This document shows positions 11,033 to 21,090 of a DNA stretch of 64,000 nucleotides, one piece after another; positions within the stretch are counted from its first letter, which is position 1; each line of letters opens with the position of its first letter. The notes beneath the pieces are model-generated. The model was not told the DNA's origin. It searched no databases and was given only the letters and a program-made list of their open reading frames with translations. A program made the translations under genes and the position numbers. The DNA is from Lunularia cruciata (Eukaryota > Streptophyta > Marchantiopsida > Lunulariales > Lunulariaceae). The DNA is taken from the NCBI GenBank assembly GCA_948567375.1, contig OX419760.1:61748911-61812910 (forward strand), written 5' to 3'.

Positions 11033-13533
11033 CTAAGCGTTTTGCAAGTCGCGCTCCTCTGCCTCATCTACAAGACAAGCTATGGATGTCGCCATAACTT
11101 TAGTAGCATCCATCACATGTTCGTAGCTAAGCATTTCGGCCTTGGCTCGGGCCAAAGTTTGTGCATTTTGAATGGCATTCCTGATCTCACGCCCGTTCAG
11201 AACCTGTTTAGAGAGCTCATTTAAGTGCTTCTGAGTTGTATCTGGTTTGTCCTCTAAATTCAGGTTCGCTTTAGAGAGCAAGTTCCTCCAGATTATCTCA
11301 CGTTGTTGGATCGTCAGTTTGGGATAGCGCAAGAAAACTGAAATGCGAGACCTGAACGCATCATCGAATGTGAGCACCCGGTTGGTGGTGAGGAATAGAA
11401 CACCCTTGTAGTACTCAAGGTGTCGTAGGAAAATCCCCGTCATCGCATTCCGCGTGAGATCTGTAGAAACCGAACGCTTTTCCAAATAGACATCAGCTTC
11501 GTCCAGTAGGAGTAAAGCGTGCCACTCAGTAGCGACTTCAAAAATGGTTATGAGCTTGTCCTCGAGCTGTTGGGGAGTGACGCCCAGTTCGGATATACTA
11601 AGCGACCACAACGGAACCTGGAGCTTCTCTGCCAAGGATTCAGCCGTGAGGGTTTTTCCAGTTCCAGGAGGACCATAACAGGCCACGATGCAACCTTCAC
11701 CTTTGTTTGCAATCGGATCAAGACCCCCCAGATGGGTTTCTGTGTCATCCCCGTATGACTTCTTCAGATTCTCGGATACTAAATGGTTGGTAATCTCTTT
11801 GAGTTTCGGTTCCATCACCAGCTGACCCCAAGATTTGCCACCGTCGAAAACGACCTCGCTGAATCCACGGATTGAGAAACAACCCCAACGTTTCAAGCGA
11901 AATGAGAACCCCTTCACGATGGCAGGCGCATAGATGCGATTTGGATCCCCGGAGAGGTCGAGAGTAGTCACTTTATTTTCTCGGATCACGTCCGGCGGAG
12001 GTCTGCAACTGCTGAACTGCTTATTGGGGTTACCTTGAGTTGCTCTGTGGTAGCTGAACAGGTCGATCATCACTCTCCCATTGGAGTTTTCTTTCACAAG
12101 TCTCAACTCGCCATGTGGAGTCCTTTTGTACTCGAGAAGGGGCCCTTTGAACTGCATGTAGCGGTATCTCATTGCTGCAGCAAGGTAACCGAATAACGCA
12201 CCCTTAATCAACAGGCGGTCCTCGATAGATTTGGCAGATTCCCGGCAAAATCTGATGGGGCAAACGGTTAAATTAAGCTTGTCAATAGGAACTTCCTTTG
12301 AGAATGAGAGAACCTCAGAAAACCGTTTGTGCTTGAAGAAAGAGTCGCAGTTGTAGTCATAGCAGGTCATTTTCACATGCAGACACCACTTGGAAAGATG
12401 GCGAGAACTAGGCCTGTATTTAACCTTTGTAACCTGGCCACAGACTTCGTCGTCGGACATTGGGCAGCTGAACAAGACTTTTTCTCCTGGTTTGATGAAG
12501 GTCCAAAGCATGTCAAAAGCTACACTGTGCTGCTGCTTCATGCGCTCATGATCTTTGTCTACTTTGGGGTACTCTTTCTCTATGAAACGCAGTAAGTGGC
12601 GAAGTTGCACCTCTGTCTTCTGTTCATCTGATGTGGTTTCGCCCACTTCCATTTGCTCTGCACCATTTAAATATCCCTTTAATTTATCAAGTTCCAGGAA
12701 AATTTCCCTCGCCTTGATAAAAAATGCCTTCGCATAGCGCAACTTCTTCTTCGTTGGCCAGACTTTCTGCAGTACCTTCACAAGGTGAGGGGATCCTACT
12801 TCGACATCCACGGCTTCTGGCCAGGGCATTCCCGGTCGAATAGAGTAGGTGACCACAAATGGATCCCCATACCCTTCATCACCGGTTGCTTTACTTGATG
12901 CGCGTCTCACGCGTTCTACAACATTTCCCCGATCATCGACCAATTGATCATAGCATGGCCACTCCCATTCATTGTCTAGCCATGGCCACTCTCCATCGGT
13001 CGTGGTATCTCGCACTTCTGATGCCTGTTCCTGGGGTCCGAATCGACCTATATATGTCAATATCACAGTTCAGTTTAACCAACAGAGCCGGTAGTTTAAA
13101 AGATTGGAAACTGTATCACAAGGGCACATGTCCAATCACAATTGTGAAGTCGTAAGGGAAGACATAGACTCCCGATGCAAAGAACGGAACTGATACCAAT
13201 ACATGTGTAGAAAAAGCTAAGGTATAAGACCTAAAGCATTTCAGAAAGGCAAAATCTAGCTTTGCAACTCAAGCTAATCATGACCTGCTGCTAGGACCGA
13301 CGTTTGCTCATTTTTAGTGATACTACACGCACCGTAATGACAGTTATAGCTAAAGAGTAAATTTAGATCCAATTACCACTTTTCATCTTTCTCCCTGCAT
13401 GTTCACCTGATGATTTCAGATGGCCATATGCACTTGTTCTAATAGGAGACCCCCGCTGTGGTCTGGAACTGACCATGGATCTAGCTGGAAGTGTATGTTG
13501 AACGACTTCGAAGACTTGAGGATCGAACTCCAT
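11033..13533 (-). CDS. AAA+ ATPase of the fungal-type DUF7025/AAA family, two exons
   Basis: Model: exon 1 13377-13533, GT-AG intron 13048-13376 (329 bases), exon 2 11033-13047. Phases match (exon 1 leaves one base; G+GT gives Gly) and the product is 723 residues. ATG at 13533 is chosen because it opens a 52-codon frame to a good donor (AAAGTG|GTAATT); the ATG at 13066 lies inside the intron upstream of the acceptor. Residues about 236-360 match the DUF7025-like region, followed by NGRVMID (375-381). The single AAA module has Walker A GPPGTGKT (511-518), Walker B LLLLDEAD (564-571), sensor-1 TTN (606-608), candidate arginine finger FRSRI (617-621) and sensor-2-like GREIRNA (671-677). All ATPase residues are present, so it should hydrolyse ATP and remodel a protein or complex; the substrate is unknown. 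ISELG, LEYYKGVLFLTTNRV and FDDAFRSRI are hallmarks of a family abundant in filamentous fungi. No signal peptide or membrane segment seen. Single-copy here; no frame defects. Confidence 0.88.
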
Positions 13534-15430
13534 CTCAGTTCAAGTTCAGAGAATAGCTAAGATCTGACAGGAACCTAAGTCTGGTTTCGTGTACCTATCG
13601 TCCTCGATAGCAACTAATCAGCAAAGTTTAACGTCTCCAGCTACAGAATCTGTAATTTTCGGGACTGCTCGCTATCTCAGATTCAAATCATTTGCCATCA
13701 CAAGACACTCTCAATTCAACTTTCAATTTGTCTACGAACCAGTCTCTGAATCTCTCTATTAATGATCATATCAACGCTTGCTCATCAGGCAGTAACTCCC
13801 TGGTAACGCGATCGCCATGGGAAGATTATATGTATAGATTTTGCAGTGAGTAGATCTGATAAGTTTCAGCCTCCAATCCAAGCAAGTTTTAAATAGTCAA
13901 GTTTTCAAAATGTAGTGGAGAGTACTGGATGGTGATAAAAGAAAATGTGATGAATATATTTGAGTACCACATTTCGTGTTTGCTACTCCACAGAACAAAC
14001 TGACCATGACGTTTGACTTCGCGTCCATTACGTCTTGACTCGCTCTGGTTCTACAACAAGACAGGCAGATCAAGACAAGACAGGCAGATGCAATACTAGC
14101 AAATTCCTCCGCCTCGATTTATACTCCGCGTGCATGGGTCGGTGGCGGACTACACAACCTTGAGAGTGAAGATAGAATGGACCGAACTGGAATGGAGAGA
14201 CTACGGAATCTAAAACGTAACACCATGTAAAATTATACTCTCTCGATCGAAAGTGACAACACGTTGCACAAAAGAAATTCGATGATGCTCCAATCTGAAA
14301 AAAAGAGAAATCTTATATATTCATTCGATTGCTCTAGAACTTACAAAACTAATATGATATTGAATGCCTTCGATCTAAGATAAACTCCCAAAGTTTTATC
14401 CATATTCTGGAATCCAAAGATAAAAAATATCGCTGTGTTTTTTGATTTACTGTTCACCATAAATATATAAAGTTGCGTTTACCCTTATTACTCTCTATTT
14501 ATTCTTTTTATTCTTCTTGACGATGATGCTAGAGATAGTTATTAAATGAACTCCCTAATGGAGGTCTTCTAGTCCAATAAAGTAAAACCAATAAAATTGA
14601 TGATACAGTGCTGTGAAATTATCTATACCAAAATCACGCTTAGCTGCAAAGTTACCAACGTAGTCCGCCGACCTAGCTTTTCAGGTCTTTAGTATCATCT
14701 TCTTGGAAGCGTGAAGGTGACCGCGTAGGATAAGAAGAAAGGAGGAAAAGACTCATCAGGCAAGCCCGTACCAAGATAAAACAAAACAGAAGAGGTAAAA
14801 AGGAGTCAAGCCCTATCTTCTTGGAAAGAATGGAAGATATCACACTCACTACAATTCTCCTCTGACTTTAAGATTGCAAACGAAATCTAAATGGATTCGG
14901 TTTGGTCTGGTGCTTTTTGACGTGGAGATGCTCAAATTTGTACAGATAATAATCAACTCAATTTTGGAGATATAAATCAAATATAACCTAAATTGTTTGA
15001 TATACTCCTTTTCTTTCTAGATTCAGTTTTAATTTTCTAAATATAAAACTCATTTCATAATATCATTGAATAGATTATAGAGTTTATAAATTCACATTTC
15101 CCTTGGTATAAAAGAAAAAGAAGAAAGAAAAAGATTACAAAATTAAATTTAAATGATTTATTTTTAAAAGTAATTATTTAATCTATTTATTTAATTGGAA
15201 TATTTAATATTTTTAAAAAATATTCCCATTAAAATAAAGAAAGAGAAATATCAAAATGTAAATTGTTATGAAATTTCTAAATTTAAAATAAATTTAGTAA
15301 AAAGCATAGTTTAAAATTTTATTTACAAAATAATGCAAAATGAACAAACTTCTTCTTGTAGGCTCACATAAGTCATTGGCCAAATAAGTTAGGTAAGAGG
15401 GTGTCCTTGCACTTGCTCTAAAAGCCTTTG
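13534..15430. other. Upstream region of the AAA+ gene; AT-rich spacer
   Basis: The promoter of the minus-strand AAA+ gene must start here, but I cannot point to a TATA box or initiator with confidence. A small duplication, CAAGACAGGCAGAT twice, sits at about 14066-14095. From 14900 onward the sequence becomes strongly AT-rich. No gene recognised. Confidence 0.45.
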
Positions 15431-15443
15431 TGTTTCATGTGTC

Positions 15444-17187
15444 GTGCCTTTTGTTACAACCCAGTGCCATGATACTAGTAGTGTAAACAAAGTGGGTAAT
15501 GGCAAATTCCAATTTTCACAAACGGAGGTATTTGTCTTTAGTCTTGAATCACAACTAGCTGCACACAAGAACCTTAGTCTTCACAGTCTCCAAACTTCTA
15601 GTGGACAGACCTTTGCCTTTGTTCCTTTAGCATTTTGGAGAAGATGGTAGTTTTTCAAAAAGCCAATGCGAAAGGCTCTTAAGCCATTCTTAGGAATCTT
15701 GCAGTAACCAATAGGTAATATATTGGAGAAGAGAGGTGATGCAGAGCAAGCATTTAGATTTCTTGCTTTGGGATTGGGATGTGCCTGATTTTGAAATCAT
15801 CCATGAGATGATGGAAAGGAAAGAAGACCAATGGGGATTTAGAGAAATCCTTATGCTTGGACCAAAGAGCTTTGGAAGAATGTGCTTGGACTCCATACAA
15901 GTACATACGGGGCAATCAAAATCAACACAAAGTACTCAGATAGGTAATTGACAAAGGAGATCAAGGCCACTTTTGGATAACCATACAACAAGAACAATGG
16001 ATGTCAAGTTCTCAACTACAAGGATCCAGCCTAAAGGGCAATTGTAGAAGTGGCTATGAATTTGTTTCAACACAAGTGGACAACTAACTTGACTAATAGC
16101 CATGCGGTGGTCTCCCCTAACATGTAAGCCAAAGAACAAATGAACTGGACCCACATGTTCTATCTTCAAGCCCAAACCCTTCACCAAGATTTCTTAGAAG
16201 ACAATGGAGCCACATACCTAGCTCCATTCGCAAACCATTTTTATATGGATCTCAACCTATTAGATAATGAGGAGCAAAGGTGGATCCCCAACCATTTCCC
16301 TTCTGCAGGATACTTCACTTTCCAAGCCAAAGGGAAGTTCATGATCAAGAAGTATTGAGAAGAAAATGTGGAGTACTTGGGGACAAGCAATTTTGTGCTT
16401 GTGGAAGAAGAAGCACACTCCTCCCTTAGCCAAGACCTCCACTCCAGCAAAGAAGAAGGCCAAACAAATTCCACAAGTTAATGATGTAACTCTCTCATGA
16501 GGAAGGAGATTGTTTCTTTGGAGGAGGACATTGAAGAAGAAGAAGAAGATCAAGAGGAAGATGAAGACAGATCCTTCGTGCTGCAAGGTACCATAACCAA
16601 AGAAGAAGAGGAGCAATATGAGGAAGCTCAATCAGCTCCCAATCCTAATCAACATGCAACAGAGGAGGATGGGAGCAAGAAGAAACTTCAAGCCCATTAC
16701 CAAAACCTCCCATCCATGCACCAAGGATCACCAACTTTGGGGAAACCCATCCCCAAGACCTTGAAGAAAGAGAAATCTGTTCGGAAGTTCAAGAAAACAT
16801 TTTGCTGCAAGGAGTTAGGTTTAAGAAGCCAAATACCAATTCAAGGAAGAACCCAAGAAGGTGAACTCCTTGATAGAAGAGTTGTTTGAGGTAAGACAAT
16901 AGAATGCCTTGTTTGTCACTCTATAGAAGGAGCAAGAGAAGGAAGTGGGCAAGTACAGATTGAGGAAAGTTGTGAATGGAGAAGAAGGAGATGTAGCTCA
17001 ACTACAAAGATAAGCTACAAGCCAAGAAGTGGAGTCTTTGTCACAAAATAAATGATGCCAAGATTTGACTTGCACCTTCAATATTTAGATGATAAAGAAT
17101 TGGAAGAAGGTGACATTACCTTTGAAAACTCAAGCAAAGGAGCTCCAAGCAGTTAGGGAGAAGGAGGGGGAAAGGATCACTGATAGG
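15444..17187 (+). pseudogene. Decayed mobile-element-like coding stretch
   Basis: Plus-strand frames read as protein in blocks joined by frameshifts and stops: 15736-15951, about 15955-16360, and 16497-16889. The middle block reads like a globular domain (NHFYMDLNLLDNEEQRWIPN is typical). The last is very acidic (runs of Glu/Asp around 16520-16610), then Lys/Pro-rich. CpG is scarce, as expected for methylated, decayed repeats. I do not recognise the family; a similar acidic-then-basic block near 23.9 kb suggests a repeated element. No catalytic motif seen. Confidence 0.4.
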
Positions 17188-17211
17188 ATTCCTTTAAGTT
17201 TCAGCCTTGCA

Positions 17212-17251
<40 letters not shown>

Positions 17252-17303
17252 GAGGTGCCGGCGGAGTCATCAAATTAACATCCACCGATCCCTAGTCGGC
17301 ATT

Positions 17304-17335
<32 letters not shown>

Positions 17336-17356
17336 ATCTTTGAGCCGCCAACTTTG

Positions 17357-17393
<37 letters not shown>

Positions 17394-18326
17394 AGCAGAA
17401 GTTTGTCTTTCATGAATCTAAGAATTTCACCATGAAATAAGAATGGCCCCAACTGTCCCTATTAATCATTACTCCAATCTTGAAGACCAACGCAATAAGA
17501 CCAGAGTCCAGTGGCATTATTCCATGCTAATGTATTCAGAGCATAGGCTTGCTTTGAGCACTCTAATTTTTCAAAGTAACATTGCCAACTCCTCGTCCCG
17601 ACTAGTTAAGGCCAGAAGCGCGTCCCCGGCCAAAAGAGAGAGGTGACCAGTGCACACCAAAAGAGGCGGACCGCTCACCCCTCCCCAAGATCCAACTACG
17701 AGCTTTTTAACTGCAACTTAAATATACACTATTGGAGCTGGAATTACCACGGCTGCTGGCACCAGACTTGCCCTCCAATGGATCCTTGTTAAGGGATTTA
17801 GATTGTACTCATTCCAATAACCAGACTTGTGAAAGCCCAGTATTGTTATATATTGTCACTACCTCCCTGTGTCGGGATTGGGTAATTTGCGTGCCTGCTG
17901 CCTTCCTTGGATGTGGTAGCCATTTCTTAGGCTCCCTCTCCGAAATCAAACCCTAATTCTCCGTCACCCATTACCACCACGGTATGCCTCTATCCTACCA
18001 AAAGTTGATAGGGCAGAAATTTGAATGAAAAATCTGCCAGTGCTAAGGCCGTGCAATTTGTCAAGTTATCATGAATCACCAAAACATTGTGCAAGCCCGC
18101 ATTGGTCTTTTATCTAATAAATACATCCCTTTCAGAAGTCAAGAGTTGGTGCATGTATTAGCTCTAGAATTGCTACAGTTATCTGAGTAGCAAAGTACCA
18201 TCAAAGAAACTATAACTGATTTAATGAGCCATTCGTAGTTTCACAGTACAAAAGTGTTTATACTTAAACATGCATGGCTTAATCTTCAGGACAAGCATAT
18301 GACTACTGGCAAGATCAACCAGGTAA
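17188..18326 (-). pseudogene. Truncated, decayed nuclear 18S rRNA
   Basis: On the minus strand the start TACCTGGTTGATC-TGCCAGT is at 18326, and the following ~1140 bases track the 5' two-thirds of 18S rRNA (about 1.8 kb when whole). The homology stops after GCTGAAACTTAAAGGAAT at 17188, so the 3' third, ITS and 26S are missing. There are many substitutions, often C-to-T or G-to-A, and a ~7 base deletion near 17430 in the TTTCAT...GGTGAAATTC segment. Signature positions (CTTCTGC-AAAGCATTTGCC; GATGTTAATTTGATGACTCCGCC) are the bryophyte/streptophyte-alga type, not the angiosperm type (ACAACTGC; GTTGCTTTTAGGACTCCGC). It is a dead rDNA fragment, not a functional rRNA gene. Confidence 0.9.
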
Positions 18327-19830
18327 CCTACCTTCACAATGCCTCCCACAAGGCCTTATGCCCAGAGCACCAGACAAGCTCTGCGGAGGTGACAAACAAG
18401 CGCCCGCCCAGGGACCACACGGTCTTCCTTTGCACCTCCTTTTGATCCTAACAAGACGGAGGGTCCAAAGACCGCACTCACTTTGTCACAATGGTTGGGG
18501 GACGAGCACCACAGCCATGGTGGGCGGAGTCTTGTTCCCCAAAGCCAGCACTTTCCTCCGGCGATACCCTTTGGAACATAGCGATGCCTCTCATCACAAA
18601 AACATCTTGGTCAAAACCGTCCGAGAAGTGCTCGGTCGGGTCCGGCTCCAAGAAAGAGGCCAATGCTACTTACAACACACTTTGCTTACACCCATGGCGC
18701 ATTGAGATCTTAGTCTTGAGCCCTGTGGGGCTGCTCAGGCATAGCCCAAAGGCCGACCCAAGTTCACAGCCCACCGCGGGAGGAATCCGCTTGGTTTACT
18801 TGGCCACTTGGCTAGGTCAAGGAGTCGGATGTCATCTATCATCACTCACATGGGGAATGTGAGCCCCGGACATGAATCGTGTCATTCCACCGTGGAAATA
18901 TTTGGGCTTGCACCCGCACCACATACGTAGGCAAGAGAGAGAGGGCTTTGAGCCTCCCTTCCCATCTCATCCTTTTTTGAGAAGATTTCCAAAGCTTCAA
19001 GACGCCAACATTCTGAGAGGTACCTTTCCAGTGGAAAGCTCCGCTTGTGGATTCGAATGGAGGATTCCAAGATGAAGCTTGAAGGGAGTAGTGCTGCTAG
19101 TGGCATCTCATTCCCTTGCCAACTCACATGCGAGTGCGGATATCATTGTCACTCCAACGAGACCCGACTTCAACCGTTTGCCGTTGGGATTCCTTTGTGT
19201 CTTTTGATCCAATGTAACACTGCATCCACCGGTCACGATGCACCGTCAGCCATTCCTAAACCAAGTTCAGGCTGGATACGCCCTACTTACAATCTAGTGT
19301 TCCATGAGCATGTCATTGCGACAGATGACTGTGGAGCACCAGACTTTGGCTAATATAGGAGGGCCTCCCATCAGATAGGAAACTCCTGACCCCGGCTAAA
19401 GCTAGCACTCCGACACACACCGCGTGCGCCTGAGCCTTTGCAACCTTTGTGTATGGACACAAGTGCCGCAAGAAGCAGCACCACGGAGAACCATAGCACC
19501 AACTCCTGTTGAGAACCAATGACTGGCTACAAAGTGCCCCCTACAAACGTCACATCAAGGAGTGAATTGAGCTCTTCAAATCGATCCACGAGATGAACCC
19601 CACGTCAATAAAATCAGACATGCCGGCTAGACATGGTCGAGATTCACTCCCTAATTGGCGCCCTTTGGGTTAGCTCCATAACCCGTGCAGTTGGGACAAT
19701 CACCCACCAGGTCTACTTGGCAATGAGTTAGGACCATCCCCTGATGTCGCCAACGCCCATGGGGACCGCGCCGCAAGCTATGTCTAAGACAATTTTCAGT
19801 CAGGTTGTTAATGTGATTCTTGTAGAGGAC
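18327..19830 (-). other. rDNA 5' external transcribed spacer remnant
   Basis: GC-rich sequence lying between the 18S 5' end and the first Pol I promoter-like motif. Length (about 1.5 kb) and position fit a plant 5' ETS. Small frames in this stretch have no protein features and are not genes. Confidence 0.6.
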
Positions 19831-19837
19831 ATTGCTG

Positions 19838-19868
19838 CCCCCTCATATATAGTTCTGGACTACCCGGG
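19838..19868 (-). promoter_or_regulatory. Pol I core promoter-like motif, gene-proximal copy
   Basis: On the minus strand TATATATGAGGGG resembles the plant RNA polymerase I core (TATATAAGGGG-type) with initiation expected just downstream, near 19836-19840. It is the copy nearest the 18S remnant. Function is doubtful because the transcribed gene is truncated. Confidence 0.5.
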
Positions 19869-19873
19869 ACCCG

Positions 19874-19905
<32 letters not shown>
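19874..19905. repeat. C32 homopolymer (G32 on the minus strand)
   Basis: Thirty-two consecutive C residues immediately upstream (minus sense) of the gene-proximal Pol I motif. The matching position in copy 3 reads CCCGCCCCAACTTCTGG, so the run is an expansion of a short C tract or an assembly artefact. Confidence 0.9.
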
Positions 19906-20247
19906 TTCTGGTCAACAAAATTTATCCTCCAACCAGATTTGTGCCATTCCAAGGGAGAAGTAGCCTAGACTGCGGATCACCAAAACTGGGAATGCAGCCC
20001 CATGCGCTTGTCTGCCCGAGGCCCCTGTGGCTCGATTCTTGTGACTCAAGAGGTTTGTGACCATGAGGACTCTAACTAACCCGTGGGTGCCCCACTCTTG
20101 ACGTTGGGAACTAATGCCCCACAACAAGTGCTGTCAGGCAGACCGGCATGCTGGCTCCCTGGCGCCGCATGCCTGACTGGTGCCAAAGAGCCATCACCGG
20201 CGCCGGCCTGGACTAGAGATTTGGCGCAAACTCCAAAGAGGACATGT

Positions 20248-20278
20248 CGCCCCTCATATATAGTTCTTGACTACTTGG
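20248..20278 (-). promoter_or_regulatory. Pol I spacer-promoter-like motif, copy 2
   Basis: Same TATATATGAGGGG core on the minus strand, with TTCTTGAC replacing TTCTGGAC upstream. Position in a tandem subrepeat matches a spacer promoter. Confidence 0.45.
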
Positions 20279-20665
20279 GACCCAACCCTACTTCTGGTCT
20301 AAAAAAATTATACCCCAACCAGATTTCCACAATTGCAAGCGAGACATGCACCTAGACTGCGGATCACCAAATCTGGGAGTTTGGCCCAAGGCGCTTGTGC
20401 GCCATGGGGGCTGAGGCTCGGGTCCCGGGACTTTGGACCATGATGACTCTGACATGGGTGCCACATGGGCACCACCCTTGAGGTTGGAGCTTGGCACCTT
20501 GGAGCAAGCACTGTCAGGCAGACCGGCATGCGGGCGCTGGCGCCACATGCCTGATTAGCGCCCGAGAGCCAGCACTGAACCCTAAACCCTGATTGGCGCC
20601 CGAGAGCCAGCACCGGCGCCGGCCTGGACTTGAGATTTGGTGCCAACCTCCGCAGAGAACATGCC

Positions 20666-20698
20666 GCCCCTCATATATAGTTCTGGACTACCCGGGAC
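20666..20698 (-). promoter_or_regulatory. Pol I spacer-promoter-like motif, copy 3
   Basis: Same core as the gene-proximal copy, including the upstream GTCCCGGGTAGTCCAGA block (minus strand), so it is the closest match to the copy at 19.84 kb. Confidence 0.45.
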
Positions 20699-21011
20699 CC
20701 GCCCCAACTTCTGGTCTCTGAAAATTATACCCCAACCAAGGCGTGGTCCGATCACCAAAACATGGACTTCGAGACGCGGGAGTGGCGCGGCGCCGCATTT
20801 GGTGCAAGTCAGAGTGGTGTCAGTGATCAAACGATAGAGTGCCGGTGCCGGCCAAGACATGACATGGAGTTCAAGACACCTTGATGCGCCAACATCTGCG
20901 CTTGGTGTCAGGCGCTTGGTTCGGACATGCTACGGCAACCGCCAGGCCTGGACAGGCTGAGGCGCCAAGTCCCGGTGCCAATGTCCAAAAATGTAGCCGC
21001 AAAGGCTCCGC

Positions 21012-21045
21012 ACTCCTCATATATAGGTCTGGGGTCCCCATGACC
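21012..21045 (-). promoter_or_regulatory. Pol I spacer-promoter-like motif, copy 4 (diverged)
   Basis: The TATATATGAGGAG core is retained but the upstream block is changed (GGGGACCCCAGACC on the minus strand). The most distal and most diverged copy. Confidence 0.35.
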
Positions 21046-21090
21046 CGCCCCTGTTCTGGTCCACCAAAATTATACCCCAACCAAGGCGCC

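Larger units (their letters stand above)
19800..21090 (-). repeat. rDNA intergenic spacer subrepeats with promoter-like motifs
   Basis: Four copies of a unit carrying CCTCATATATAGTTCTGGAC (plus strand; P4 variant) start at about 19842, 20252, 20670 and 21016, spaced about 410, 418 and 346 bases. Each is followed by CTTCTGGTC-AAAATTATACC, a GCGGATCACCAAAACTGG-like block, and TGTCAGGCAGACCGGCATGC or GGCGCCGGCCTGGACT blocks. This is the organisation of plant IGS subrepeats with duplicated spacer promoters. A telomere-like AACCCTAAACCCT lies at about 20578-20590. Confidence 0.7.

Noticed and set aside
11519..12595. Plus-strand frames inside the AAA+ gene
   Set aside because: Antisense shadows of a well-supported minus-strand gene with intact catalytic motifs.
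16260..16631. 123-codon minus-strand frame rich in Leu/Phe
   Set aside because: It is the antisense of the acidic plus-strand block; composition follows from the complement of GAA/GAG codons.
18254..19519. Several 60-123 codon frames on both strands in the rDNA spacer
   Set aside because: They lie in ETS sequence adjoining the 18S remnant, overlap one another on both strands and show no protein motif.
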